The notes under the pieces are model-generated. The model was not told the DNA's origin and ran no database searches. It saw only the letters and a program-made list of their open reading frames with translations. Below are positions 8,149 to 16,595 of a stretch of DNA of 47,745 bases, piece after piece. The stretch is from Pseudomonadota bacterium (GTDB lineage Bacteria > Myxococcota_A > UBA9042 > GCA-2863065). Each line of letters begins with the position of its first letter. Position 1 is the first letter of the stretch. The position numbers and the translations under genes are program-made. The stretch covers positions 1 through 47,745 of the forward strand of contig SXOO01000275.1 in assembly GCA_005776725.1 (NCBI GenBank). Reading direction: 5' to 3'.

Positions 8149-8248
8149 CCCTGGGAGTCCCGTCGCCGCGCCACCAGGCGCGATGCGCGAAACGGGGGCG
8201 TCCCACCACGCGATGCGGTGCCCCCCTGCACTCCGAGGGAGGTGTCTC

Positions 8249-9007
8249 GTGCCGCTGCGTCTCGTCCTCGTCTTCAGCGTCTTCGTGCTCAACGGGCTCG
8301 GCTTCACAGCCATCACCTCATCGGTCGGCGGCTGCAGCCGGCTCGAGCCCATGCCCCCACTCCCACAAGGCGACACGCCGGCAGCGCGTACGAAGCCGGC
8401 GACCTCCGCGCCCCCGAAGCCCGCGGCGAGGCAGGCTTCGAGTGCTTCGACTCCGAGCCCGCCGGCCCTCCCTCCGGCGGCGCCGCCCGGCGACCTCGCG
8501 CAGCCCGCGGGCGCCCCCTGCGGCGCGGTGATTCTGCTCAGCGAGTTCATGCCCGATCCGAAGCGCGTGCCCGACCACGCCGGAGAGTTCCTGGAGCTGT
8601 ACAACCCCGGCGCGGAGGCGGTCTCGCTGAACGGCTATCGCCTGACGGACGGACACCGCGACAACCACCTCATCCCGCTCACACCGCCGGTCGTCGTTCC
8701 ACCGGGAGGGACGCTGGTCCTCGCCGGAGAAGGTGATCCCAAGACCAACGGCGGCTCCCCGGTCGGGTACGTCTACGACCACTTCCATCTCTCGAATCAG
8801 ACAGACCGCATCCGCTTCGAGGACCCCTGTGGCGTGGCCGTCATCGATGTCGCATACCCCTCGGACCCAGGGATGGTGGCCCCGAAGGGCGGCGCGTCGC
8901 TCACGCGCGACCCCCGGTCGAACCGCTGGCGGCGGTCACGAGAGCGAATGCCATCGGGAGATTACGGCTCGCCGGGCATCTACGCGGGCGTCCCCACGCC
9001 GAAGTAA
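8249..9007 (+). CDS. Lamin-tail-domain lipoprotein
   Basis: 252 residues from a GTG at 8249. This start is preferred over upstream ATGs because a strong GAGGGAGG ribosome binding site (8235-8242) sits 6 nt before it and it gives a normal signal peptide. The lipobox is VGGC with Cys at residue 29. A Pro/Ala/Ser-rich linker (~35-88) separates the anchor from an LTD (lamin tail) domain, ~residues 90-205. That domain shows ILLSEFMPDP, GEFLELYNPG, LNGYRLTDG, PPGGTLVLAG and DRIRFED, the Ig-like strands of the family. Secreted bacterial LTD proteins are usually surface or nuclease-associated; no catalytic domain is present here. Its stop is 23 nt from the convergent GYF-domain gene. Confidence 0.75.
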   Translation: MPLRLVLVFSVFVLNGLGFTAITSSVGGCSRLEPMPPLPQGDTPAARTKPATSAPPKPAARQASSASTPSPPALPPAAPPGDLAQPAGAPCGAVILLSEFMPDPKRVPDHAGEFLELYNPGAEAVSLNGYRLTDGHRDNHLIPLTPPVVVPPGGTLVLAGEGDPKTNGGSPVGYVYDHFHLSNQTDRIRFEDPCGVAVIDVAYPSDPGMVAPKGGASLTRDPRSNRWRRSRERMPSGDYGSPGIYAGVPTPK

Positions 9008-9009
9008 CC

Positions 9010-9039
9010 CGGCGCGTGGGGCAGCCCCGTCTAGCGCCG
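9010..9039. terminator. Possible bidirectional hairpin between convergent genes
   Basis: CGGCGC (9010-9015) pairs with GCGCCG (9034-9039), enclosing a GGGG/CCCC inner stem. It lies across the gap between two convergent stops. There is no U-tract, so factor-independent termination is uncertain. Confidence 0.25.
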
Positions 9040-9963
9040 AATCTCGAGCGGAACGGTGAGGGTGGGCGCCACGCCGCCGAAGGGCTCCACGGTGACCCGC
9101 TCGAGCGCCGAGCGGACGCAGCCCGTGAAGGCGGCCGAATCCCCGCCGTTCTTGCCGAAGCGGATGTTCGTCGGCTTGCCGGAGTTGGCCAGCGTGAAGC
9201 GCACGGTAGTGCCGGGGAAGCCGTTGGAACGCTCGGCTTCGGCCTGGGCGCAGGACACCAGCTTGTCGCGAGCGCGGCTCGAGACCAGGGAGAGCTCGCC
9301 CGGCGGGAGCTCGCGTCCCTCGGGCTCATCCTTCGAGAAGTCGAGCTCGACGGCTTCGCCAGACTCCGGCGCGAGGTCGTCGGCCCCAACGGGTCGACCT
9401 GCAGCGCCAACGGCGGCGGTGCTGGGCTTCTTACGGGCCTTTGGGGCTGCGTCAGCGGCGGCCTTCTCGGCGGCTTCGCGCTGCGCGACCGACTCGTTGG
9501 TCCACTGGATCGTCCCCTTCGTGTCGATGTAGCCGTGCTCGGTGAGCGCCGGGAGCTCCAACGGGCGAATGAGGTCCGTGGAGATCCCGGAGGGAGCAGC
9601 CGGGACGACCCCGTAGCGCTGCCACGCCCAGTACCCCGTCCCGCCCGCGGCACCCATGACTACCAGCACCACCAGCACCACCGGCGCGCGACGCGCCGAC
9701 TTCTCGCGCGCGAGCTGCTTGTCGAAGACCCGCTCCTTGTCCGCGTTGGCGAGCGCCGCGTCGGCGCGCTGGAGCAGGTCGCGGAACTCGAGGAGCTGGT
9801 CCAGCGGGCGAAAGTCCTGCTGGGTGAGGTTGCGTACGAGCGTTGTGCGGCTGATCGTCCGCTCGACCAGAAGGCGCTCGAGCTCGTGTGGGCGGAACGG
9901 ACCGACGTCGCGCCCGTCCTTCTTGTAGAGCCAGCGGCTCTTGTGGAAGTTCGGATCGCTCAT
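9031..9963 (-). CDS. GYF-domain membrane protein with AgmX/PglI-like C-terminus
   Basis: 310 residues. Residues ~10-60 form a GYF_2 domain (RWLYKKDGRDVGPFRPHELE and then TTLVRNLTQQDFRPL). A single membrane segment follows (VVLVVLVVMGAAGGTGYWAW, ~95-114), then a Lys/Ala-rich region. The C-terminal ~75 residues (from LVSCAQAE through TVRFTLANSGKP to a Cys-containing FTGCVRSALERV) resemble the AgmX/PglI or TonB-C-like module of myxobacterial gliding and envelope proteins. It probably links a cytoplasmic GYF domain to the periplasm. The ATG overlaps the stop of the upstream lipoprotein gene by 4 nt. Last gene of the minus-strand run. Confidence 0.75.
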   Translation of the reverse strand: MSDPNFHKSRWLYKKDGRDVGPFRPHELERLLVERTISRTTLVRNLTQQDFRPLDQLLEFRDLLQRADAALANADKERVFDKQLAREKSARRAPVVLVVLVVMGAAGGTGYWAWQRYGVVPAAPSGISTDLIRPLELPALTEHGYIDTKGTIQWTNESVAQREAAEKAAADAAPKARKKPSTAAVGAAGRPVGADDLAPESGEAVELDFSKDEPEGRELPPGELSLVSSRARDKLVSCAQAEAERSNGFPGTTVRFTLANSGKPTNIRFGKNGGDSAAFTGCVRSALERVTVEPFGGVAPTLTVPLEIRR

Positions 9964-10421
9964 GTGCCACCGCCTCCCGCCACGGGGGCCGACTCGAATA
10001 GCTGGACCCGCCAACCCCCGCCTTCGCGCCGCAGGGTCACCTTGGCGGGCACGGGAGAGCCCTGAGCCTGCTCTCCGGAGACGCGGAGGACCGCCGTTTC
10101 GCCGTCCTGGCTCTCGAGCTCCACGCGCGGTACGGCTGCTTCGGTCATGCGCGCCAGCAGCAGGACCTGCCCGGGCGTGGGCGCCTTGGCCCCCTCGGGC
10201 AGCGCTGCCTTCGCCGCTTCGGCGAGCCCCTCGAGGTGCGTCCGGCTCTCCTCGGTGAGCATCGCGAGCACGGGCGCCACGCCGGCGCCACCGCGAGCGG
10301 CGAGCGCCGCGCGCTCGTGGAAGCGCACGTACGCCTCGACCGGGGTGTCTTCGCGCGGCGAACACGCCGCGAGGTGTAGGCCCGAGAGGGCGACGACGAC
10401 AACTGACGAGGGGCGAGGCAT
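9960..10421 (-). CDS. Small lipoprotein of unknown function
   Basis: 153 residues. A signal peptide ends in LAAC with the lipid-accepting Cys at residue 20. The mature part starts with an acidic/helical stretch (TPVEAYVRFHERA) and ends in an NTF2/DUF4878-like segment (VTLRREGGGWRVQLFES). A Gly-rich end closes it. I do not recognise a named family. It lies 12 nt after the TMTC-like gene and overlaps the GYF-domain gene by 4 nt, so it is surely co-transcribed with them. An envelope role is inferred only from lipidation and context. Confidence 0.7.
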   Translation of the reverse strand: MPRPSSVVVVALSGLHLAACSPREDTPVEAYVRFHERAALAARGGAGVAPVLAMLTEESRTHLEGLAEAAKAALPEGAKAPTPGQVLLLARMTEAAVPRVELESQDGETAVLRVSGEQAQGSPVPAKVTLRREGGGWRVQLFESAPVAGGGGT

Positions 10422-10433
10422 GGGAGGTGGAAT

Positions 10434-12260
10434 CTACCGAGGCTTCGCGGCGCTGTCACCGGTTCGCGACCGATGGAGTGCGGCCCGGATTCCCGGGTGG
10501 CCGGGCTCGAGGGCCGCGGCGTGCTCGAGGGGCTGCCTCGCCTCGAGCGTTCTTCCCAGCTCCAGGAGCGCCACGCCGTGCCGATGCGACCACTCCGCCT
10601 CCTCCCGGACGTTCCGCGCCATGAGCCCGCAGACGCGCTCCGCGGCGAGCCACTGCCCCCGGGAGCACTCGATCCGACACAACAACCCGGCGGCCGCCCG
10701 CGACGCGCGGAGGCCAAGCGACTCGTTGGCGTAAGCGTGGGCCTGCTCGATGTCTCCCCGCCCGAGGGCGAGCTGGGCCAGGAGCTGCAACGAGTCTGGG
10801 TCTCCACCCGCGAGGCGATTGGCGACCAGGGCGTGGATCTCGGCCTCGTCCGCCCTACCCCGCTGATGGAGCGCATCGGCGAGGTTGTGCCGGGCCCGCA
10901 CGCTCTCCGGATACGCCTCCACGGTGGCCCGAAAGAGCGTCTCGCCGTCACGAAAGACCTGCGTGTGCGCCACGGCCCGGGTCCCGAGCCCGGCCACGAG
11001 GCCCAACATCGCCAGGCCGACCAGGCGCCGCCCGCCGCGCACCTCGGCCAGGGCGTAGGCGCGCGACGCAAGCGCAGCGAAGGTCACGGCCACGAACACG
11101 CTCGGCAGATACAGGAGCCGCTCGCCCAGGATCGCCGTGCTCGGCACGAGCAGGCTCGACACCGGCAGCCAGGTGAGCCCGAACAGCAGCAACGCGGCCG
11201 TGATCCCCGCCTCGCGTCGCCAGGCCGCCGCCACCGCGATCAAGACGCCCACGTAGCCAGCAAGCCCGAGGAGCGCCGCCAACTCGCCCCCCGCGCTCCA
11301 CGTGGGGATCACGGCGAGGCCGTAGTCGGCCCCGAGGCGGACGGGGGCCACCAGGAGACGCAGCGCGTGCGCGAACACGGCGAAGGTGCTCATGACCCGG
11401 TCCACCCCGGACAGGGCCACGAGGGGGTTGTCGAGGGCCGGAATGTCGCCTCCGAAGACCGCGGGGAGGATCGCCCTGCGGGTGGCCCACCAGGCCGCAA
11501 AGACGGCGACGACCCACACGAGGACCCAGAGCGGCGGCGCGGCGGGCGCGTGGACCCGGGCGGGCTCGCGCCGGTGCCGTAGCTCTTGCACGGCGAACAC
11601 GACCACCAAGGCCGCGGGCAGCGTGATCGTGTGCTCCTTCGCCAGGAGGCCCAAGGGCCACGCGACCGCGAAGCACCACCAGCCCCAGCCGTCGCGTTGA
11701 AAGAGGCCGCGCAGGGCGCCCAGGAGGCCCGCGAGCCACGCGATGGCAGCGAGGAGCTCGGCCCGGTTCACGGCCCCTTGGACCGCCTCGACGTGGACCG
11801 GCATGACCGCGAAGAACGTGGCGGAGAAGGCGGCGAGGCGCCAGTGATGCGCGCGCTCGCCGGAGCCACCGTGCAGGCGCCCGAGCGCCACCGCCAAGAG
11901 GCCCACGAGCACGCAGACAATCCCATGGAGCAGCGCGTTCACGAGCCGGAAAGCGCCCGGGGTGGGGGAGATCTCCCAGTTGGCGCGGAACGACAGCGTG
12001 GTGAGCGGGCGCCACGTGGTGACGTGCTCATACCCCAGCCGGCCGCCCCAGAAGTTGGTGGTGAACACGTCGCCGAGCGGCGCGCGGCCGTCGACGAGCG
12101 GGTTGGTAGCGATGGCAGGCACGTCGTCGAAGACGAAGTCGCCACCTAGCCCAGGGAGCTGGAGCGCTACGGCGAGCGCGCCCGCCAGGATCACCGCGAT
12201 GCCGCGGTCGCTGAGCCCGGCGACCAGCGCCTCTCGCCCGCTGGATCGACGCGCCCACAT
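10434..12260 (-). CDS. TMTC-like polytopic membrane protein with C-terminal TPRs
   Basis: 608 residues from the ATG at 12260, 11 nt after the preceding stop. The N-terminal two thirds are strongly hydrophobic with roughly ten or more membrane spans. The first extracytoplasmic loop carries VFDD (43-46) followed by P-A-I-x-x-N-P, the acidic-pair loop typical of GT-C glycosyltransferases of the TMTC/PMT type. A conserved LLAKEHTITLP follows. The C-terminus (~residues 430-600) is TPR-like (ARHNLADALHQRGRADEAEI; HRHGVALLELGRTLEAR). By analogy it would transfer a sugar from a lipid-linked donor to envelope proteins, but the acceptor is unknown. Neighbours are exported proteins. Confidence 0.75.
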   Translation of the reverse strand: MWARRSSGREALVAGLSDRGIAVILAGALAVALQLPGLGGDFVFDDVPAIATNPLVDGRAPLGDVFTTNFWGGRLGYEHVTTWRPLTTLSFRANWEISPTPGAFRLVNALLHGIVCVLVGLLAVALGRLHGGSGERAHHWRLAAFSATFFAVMPVHVEAVQGAVNRAELLAAIAWLAGLLGALRGLFQRDGWGWWCFAVAWPLGLLAKEHTITLPAALVVVFAVQELRHRREPARVHAPAAPPLWVLVWVVAVFAAWWATRRAILPAVFGGDIPALDNPLVALSGVDRVMSTFAVFAHALRLLVAPVRLGADYGLAVIPTWSAGGELAALLGLAGYVGVLIAVAAAWRREAGITAALLLFGLTWLPVSSLLVPSTAILGERLLYLPSVFVAVTFAALASRAYALAEVRGGRRLVGLAMLGLVAGLGTRAVAHTQVFRDGETLFRATVEAYPESVRARHNLADALHQRGRADEAEIHALVANRLAGGDPDSLQLLAQLALGRGDIEQAHAYANESLGLRASRAAAGLLCRIECSRGQWLAAERVCGLMARNVREEAEWSHRHGVALLELGRTLEARQPLEHAAALEPGHPGIRAALHRSRTGDSAAKPR

Positions 12261-12271
12261 GCCGTCGCGGC

Positions 12272-12799
12272 TCAGCGAGTCCGGCGAGCCTTCGCGTTGG
12301 CGATGACCCGTCGGAGCTCCGCTGACGTCTCGCGCCGCTCCGCCTCGTCCAGCAAGGCTGCCGCGCGCGTGCCCGGCACCCAAGCGAGGCCCCGGATCAC
12401 CGCGTCGCGTTCGCCGGGTTCGCTCGAGCGCAACCAGCGCAGAGCCCCGTCCAACACGGCGGGCTCCGTCGCGCCGAAGGCACGGACGGCCGTGTAAGCC
12501 GCCGCCCACCGAACCCGCGGCGCTTTGCTCGCATCGGCCACCGCCAGCAGCGCGACCCCTGCGTCACGCGCGGGAACCACGGAGACGAGCGTGGCCGCCC
12601 GCTCCCGGTAGTAGAGCGGCTGCGCTTCGTCGGCGGCCACGGCCAGGAGCGCAGCGGTCGGCTTGGCCACGGCGGCCTGCAGCGCCTCCGCCGAAGGGAC
12701 CTGGTCGATGGACGCCAAGAGCTCGAGGAGCCGGGGCTCGTGCGCCGAGGCGCCGGAGGCCGCGAAGAGCACCAGCGTGAACACGGTGAGTCGGTTCAT
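12272..12799 (-). CDS. Exported HEAT-repeat-like protein
   Basis: 175 residues from the ATG at 12799, preferred because AAAGGAAA lies just upstream; an earlier GTG at 12817 overlaps the previous stop. The signal peptide MNRLTVFTLVLFAASGASA probably cleaves before HEP. The mature part consists of paired helices with HEAT-like spacing (QPLYYRERAATLVSVVP, PRVRWAAAYTAVRAFG, PGERDAVIRGLAWVPG). HEAT repeats are protein-binding scaffolds, so a periplasmic adaptor role is likely. It sits between the metalloprotease and the TMTC-like gene in the same transcript. Confidence 0.7.
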   Translation of the reverse strand: MNRLTVFTLVLFAASGASAHEPRLLELLASIDQVPSAEALQAAVAKPTAALLAVAADEAQPLYYRERAATLVSVVPARDAGVALLAVADASKAPRVRWAAAYTAVRAFGATEPAVLDGALRWLRSSEPGERDAVIRGLAWVPGTRAAALLDEAERRETSAELRRVIANAKARRTR

Positions 12800-12813
12800 T
12801 CGTGGATTTCCTT

Positions 12814-14172
12814 TCACGGCGCCACCGGCCGGACCCAGGGGTTGGAGCGGATGACGAGGCCCTGGCCCGCGCTGAGACCGTTGCCGGTGCCCGAGTAGAA
12901 CATGAGGTTACCCTGGTCGTTCTCGTCGGTGTCCTTGATCGGGTCGTGGAGGCCCGCGAAGGGGATCTCGGATGAGTGGAACAGCCCCAGGTAGTGTCCG
13001 GTCTCGTGGGCCATGACGAGGCCGATGTTGTTGGGAACGCCCGGCTGCTCGGACGTGGACACGAAGACCGCTGAGCGGGCGCTGCCCTGTTGGCCTGCAG
13101 GCCCGGGGATCCCGCCAGCGATCCCGAGGATGACACCGAAGCCGCCCATCGGGTTGGACGAGTCGACGATGGTCTCCACGAAGACCACGTTCACGCCGGG
13201 CGGGGCCTCCGCCGTGAGCTTGGCGCTCACCTCGAAGTCGCTGTTCTTCCCGGACACCGACTCGAGCTTCTTCAACCCGCCCCCGAGGTCTTTGTAGCGC
13301 ACCTCGCCGAGGCCGACGCCGATCTTGGCGTAGGCGTTCTCGAACTCCGCCAGCGCGTCCTGCATCCGGGAGTCCGTGGGGGCCGACGCGGCGGTGAGCC
13401 CATTGGCGCCCGTGAAGAAGAGGTTCAGGTCGACGTCGCTGGACTTCGGGTGGCCGAACGGGGACCGCACGATCACCAGGGTGACTTGGACGCTCCGGGC
13501 CTTCGGCGTGACCGTAGGCGCCCCACCGAAGGAGCCGGCGCTCTGTTCGAACGTGAAGAACGAGGCCGTGTGGCGACCGGGCGTGAGCACGACGTCGGGC
13601 GAATTCGGCACCAGCACGCCCTGCGCGGCTTCGGCCGAGGCCACTCGAACACGGCACCCGAGGCACATCTGCGGTCCCTGGAAGCCGCTGAACCAGCCCG
13701 GGGCAACGAGGGGCTTGTCGGCGTCCGGGCCCACGAGCGAGCCGATCGTGATGAAGATCCCCGAGTCGGTGACGCCGGTGAGGTGAAACGAGATCGCGTC
13801 GTCGGGGATCTCGAACTCGACGGTGGGCGTGACGCCCTTCGCGTCCGACTCCAGCGTCCCGAGGTCCACGATGTCGGTGCGCGGCTCTGCGATAGGCCCG
13901 TCCGTGGCGTCGCTGCCGTCGGAGGCGTCGCCGCTATCCGAGGCGTCGGTGCCATCGCCCGAGTCCGCGGACCCGTCCACGCTGCTCCCGTCAACCGCGT
14001 CGACCGCGTCGCCCCCGTCGAGCCCGTCGGGGCTGGCGTCTCCGCCCGAGCCTTTGCCCGGCAGCACCGTCGTTTCGCCCGTGGCGTCGGCGGCCTTCTG
14101 CGAGCCCTCGCTGCTTTCGCTACACGCGACGGCGAGCAGGGACAGGAGAGATAACGACCAGGTCACGCGCAT
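12814..14172 (-). CDS. Metzincin-type zinc metalloprotease lipoprotein
   Basis: 452 residues. The lipobox is LAVAC with Cys at 17. A long Asp/Ser/Gly-rich linker (~20-95) acts as a flexible acidic stalk. The C-terminal protease domain has the extended zinc site HETGHYLGLFH (389-399, HExxHxxGxxH). A Met-turn-like NLMFYSG lies about 24 residues later. These are the two hallmarks of metzincins. A surface-anchored peptidase is predicted, but substrate and any propeptide are unknown. It is separated by 76 nt from rimO upstream and is directly coupled to the HEAT-repeat gene (GTGA overlap), so it probably heads a five-gene unit running to 9031. Confidence 0.85.
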   Translation of the reverse strand: MRVTWSLSLLSLLAVACSESSEGSQKAADATGETTVLPGKGSGGDASPDGLDGGDAVDAVDGSSVDGSADSGDGTDASDSGDASDGSDATDGPIAEPRTDIVDLGTLESDAKGVTPTVEFEIPDDAISFHLTGVTDSGIFITIGSLVGPDADKPLVAPGWFSGFQGPQMCLGCRVRVASAEAAQGVLVPNSPDVVLTPGRHTASFFTFEQSAGSFGGAPTVTPKARSVQVTLVIVRSPFGHPKSSDVDLNLFFTGANGLTAASAPTDSRMQDALAEFENAYAKIGVGLGEVRYKDLGGGLKKLESVSGKNSDFEVSAKLTAEAPPGVNVVFVETIVDSSNPMGGFGVILGIAGGIPGPAGQQGSARSAVFVSTSEQPGVPNNIGLVMAHETGHYLGLFHSSEIPFAGLHDPIKDTDENDQGNLMFYSGTGNGLSAGQGLVIRSNPWVRPVAP

Positions 14173-14248
14173 GGGGCCTCCGAGGGGGACGGTGGAGGAT
14201 ACTGATTCCCGGCGGGGGCGAAAGCGTGAGCTTGTCTGTGAGGCGCCC

Positions 14249-15583
14249 TCAGCCCTCGATGACGCGCGCCACGAGGTCGTAGTCGCCAGCCTGGACCACC
14301 TCGCAGCGCACGATGGAGCCGCGCTCGGCGGTGCCTTCGTTGATGTAGGTCACGCCATCGACCTCGGGCGCCTGCCCGGTGTAGCGCCCTTGGAGCAGCA
14401 GCTCCGTCTCCTCGCTGACGCCCTCGACCAGCACGTCGATCGGCTTCCCCACGAGCTCGGCGAGCTTGTCGGCGCTGATCTCCTGCTGCATGGCCATGAG
14501 CCGGTTGCGGCGCTCTTCCTTGACCTCGGCCGGCACGTCGTCCTCGTACCGGGCGGCGCGCGTGCCCTCCTCTTGCGAGTAGGTGAAGACGCCCACGCGG
14601 TCGAAGCGTTGCTCGGCCACGAACTCGCTGAGCCGCTCGAACTGCGACTCGGTCTCGCCCGGGAAGCCCACGATGAAGGTGGTCCGCACCACGAGATCCG
14701 GGACGGCACTGCGCAGCCGACCCAGGAGGTCTGAAGTGATGGAGCGGTTGGTGCGGCGCTGCATGCTCATGAGCACCGCGTCGTCGATGTGCTGGAGCGG
14801 CATGTCGATGTAGGGCAGCACCTTTCGCTCGGTGCCGATCACCTCCACCAGCTTATCCGTGACGTTGTGCGGGTAGCAGTAGAGGAGGCGGATCCACTCG
14901 ATGCCGTCCACCCGGCAGAGCTCCGGCAGCAGCTGGTGGAGCTCCGTCCCATCCTTGAGGTCCGACCCGTAGTGGGTGAGGTCCTGAGCGATGAGGTTCA
15001 GCTCCTTGACCCCGGCGTTGGCCAGCGTACGCGCCTCGGCCACGAGATCTTGCACCGGTCGGCTGCGCTGCTTTCCGCGGAGCTTCGGGATGATGCAGAA
15101 CGTGCACTGCTGGCTGCAGCCCTCGGCGATCTTGAGGTACGCCGTGTGGCCGGGCGTGGTGACGAGGCGCGGCGTGGCCTGCGTGTGCACGTAGTACGGC
15201 CGGCCGATCGCAACGGTGGGCTTGTCGCCCCGTTCGGCCTCGAGGAGCTCCGCGATCCGGTGGTACTCGCCGGTGCCGATGATGAGGTCGACCCCCGGGA
15301 TCTCCTCTTGGATCGCGTCCGAGTAACGCTGCGCGAAGCAGCCCGCCACTACCACCTTCTGGTCGCCGCCGAGGCGGTCCTTGGCCTCGACCAGCTCCCA
15401 GATCGCGTCGATCGACTCGACCTTCGAGGCCTCGATGAACGAGCAGGTGTTGACCACCAGGACGTCGGCCTGGTCGGGGTGCTCGACGAGCACGTAGCCC
15501 TTCTCGGAGAGGCTGCCGAGCATGACCTCCGAGTCGACGCGGTTCTTGGGGCAGCCGAGAGTCTGAAAGAACAACGCAGGCAT
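14249..15583 (-). CDS. rimO: Ribosomal protein S12 methylthiotransferase RimO
   Basis: 444 residues. The N-terminal MTTase domain has Cys 11 (LGCPKNRVDSEVM), Cys 47 (NTCSF) and Cys 82 (AGCFAQRY), which bind one 4Fe-4S cluster. The radical-SAM domain has GCSQQCTFC (Cys 156, 160, 163) for the SAM-binding cluster. A C-terminal TRAM-like domain follows. The LGCPKNRVDSE start and the IDMPLQHIDDAVLMSMQRR segment distinguish RimO from MiaB. It methylthiolates an Asp of ribosomal protein S12. The start overlaps the lolA stop by one base (TGATG), so the two are translationally coupled. Confidence 0.95.
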   Translation of the reverse strand: MPALFFQTLGCPKNRVDSEVMLGSLSEKGYVLVEHPDQADVLVVNTCSFIEASKVESIDAIWELVEAKDRLGGDQKVVVAGCFAQRYSDAIQEEIPGVDLIIGTGEYHRIAELLEAERGDKPTVAIGRPYYVHTQATPRLVTTPGHTAYLKIAEGCSQQCTFCIIPKLRGKQRSRPVQDLVAEARTLANAGVKELNLIAQDLTHYGSDLKDGTELHQLLPELCRVDGIEWIRLLYCYPHNVTDKLVEVIGTERKVLPYIDMPLQHIDDAVLMSMQRRTNRSITSDLLGRLRSAVPDLVVRTTFIVGFPGETESQFERLSEFVAEQRFDRVGVFTYSQEEGTRAARYEDDVPAEVKEERRNRLMAMQQEISADKLAELVGKPIDVLVEGVSEETELLLQGRYTGQAPEVDGVTYINEGTAERGSIVRCEVVQAGDYDLVARVIEG

Positions 15584-16239
15584 CAGTTCGAGGCTCCCTT
15601 TGAGAGGTCGCGGACAGTGGCATCCTTCGGCGGGGTGAACTCGTACACCTTCGGGTCCACTTCCTTGAAGTCGACCTCGATGAACTCGATGACGCTCTTG
15701 TTGTCGTAGGGATCGATGAGCTCGGTCTTGCGGATCTCGCCGGTCTTGCCGTCCACCACCAGGGTGAGGCTCTTGAAGTCGCGTGCGGCGCTCTTGGGGG
15801 TGAGCGTGAGGGCCACGGCCCCGGGGACGTCGGTGGCGGCGCTCGCGAGCGCGAAGTCCTGCGCCAGGTCGCCCTGGCCGAACAAGTAGCGCGACTGGTG
15901 GTACAGCTCCGAGCTCTTCACCTCGAGCCGCGTGACCAGCTGGTCCTCCACCTGGTAGCTCCAGAGGACGTTGCCGTCGCTCACGTAGAAGACCTGCTCC
16001 GGCGCCTTGTACTCCCACCGCATCTTGCCGGGGCGGGAGAAGAAGACGTTGCCCGACTTCTCCAGGATGCGGCGGCGGCCGGGCTTCTGCACCTTCTGGA
16101 CGAAGCGGGCGCGGATGGTCGGGCGCTCCTTGTAGAACGCCTCGATGCGCTTCGCGACCACGGCTGGCTCGTCCGCCAAGGCGAACCCAGACACGAGGAG
16201 CGCCAGGGAGAGGGTGAGTGTTGAGGAGCGTGCGTTCAT
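15583..16239 (-). CDS. lolA: Outer-membrane lipoprotein carrier protein LolA
   Basis: 218 residues with a signal peptide ending around GFALA-DEP. The mature protein shows LolA features: RARFVQKVQ, a glycine/serine turn SGNVFFSRPGKMRWEY, YVSDGNVLWSYQ and FKSLTLVVDGKTGEI. LolA shuttles lipoproteins through the periplasm to the outer membrane. That is relevant here because the window encodes about ten predicted lipoproteins. AAAGG lies just upstream of the ATG. It forms a two-gene unit with rimO and is divergent from the MYXO-CTERM-like gene. Confidence 0.9.
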   Translation of the reverse strand: MNARSSTLTLSLALLVSGFALADEPAVVAKRIEAFYKERPTIRARFVQKVQKPGRRRILEKSGNVFFSRPGKMRWEYKAPEQVFYVSDGNVLWSYQVEDQLVTRLEVKSSELYHQSRYLFGQGDLAQDFALASAATDVPGAVALTLTPKSAARDFKSLTLVVDGKTGEIRKTELIDPYDNKSVIEFIEVDFKEVDPKVYEFTPPKDATVRDLSKGASN

Positions 16240-16595
16240 GGGGCCTTTCGGAGGGCCGGGAGAATGCCGGCGGCAGCAGGGGGCGTCAATGACGACGGCT
16301 CGTTGGGGCGAAGCTCGCCGCCGTCTCGGGCGCGCGGGGAGCGACTCAGGTGTGGGACCCCGCGCGGGACCCCGTGCGTGGCCAACGCGCGCGGGCCGAC
16401 CGGAAGTTCCCGCCGGGCGGAGAAGTCCGTCGGATGGTCGTCGTGTAAGTCCGCTTTCCTCGCTCGCCGAAGGTGCAAAGCGTCCTTACATCAGGGACGC
16501 TCAGACACAGCCGCAGTGAGCGCTTTGACCCTGGCCTGGTCCTTGCCAAGAGAGCACCTGAGCCGCGCCCCCAACCCCGCGGCAGGGAGAAACGC
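16240..16595. other. Divergent intergenic region lolA / MYXO-CTERM-like gene
   Basis: 356 nt with no credible gene. It must hold the lolA promoter on the minus strand. It also contains a 6-bp stem-loop at 16480-16500 (GCGTCC/GGACGC), the candidate sigma-54 promoter at 16532-16547, and the ribosome binding site AGGGAG at 16584-16589 of the plus-strand gene. Confidence 0.6.
16532..16547 (+). promoter_or_regulatory. Candidate sigma-54 (-24/-12) promoter
   Basis: TGGCCTGGTCCTTGCC has GG (16533-16534) and GC (16545-16546) exactly 10 nt apart. TGGC at -24 and a full TTGC at -12 are present, 9 of 11 conserved positions. Transcription would start near 16558, about 38 nt before the ATG at 16596, a normal leader length. 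An FHA/GAFTGA-type sigma-54 activator is encoded elsewhere in the window (44080-45408), but a link is speculative. Confidence 0.45.

Noticed and set aside
12261..12509. Extension of the TMTC-like gene into the HEAT-repeat gene
   Set aside because: Arg/Gly-rich and overlapping a real gene in another frame. The ATG at 12260 directly follows the preceding stop.
14173..14248. Possible terminator between rimO and the metalloprotease gene
   Set aside because: No convincing stem with a T-tract could be found by eye in this 76-nt gap.
15584..16018. Extension of rimO upstream of 15583
   Set aside because: RimO proteins begin at MPALFFQTLGCPKNR. The extension is the antisense-like out-of-frame reading of lolA.
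16480..16500. Hairpin as riboswitch or attenuator before the MYXO-CTERM-like gene
   Set aside because: Six-base stem only, and it would lie upstream of the predicted transcription start.
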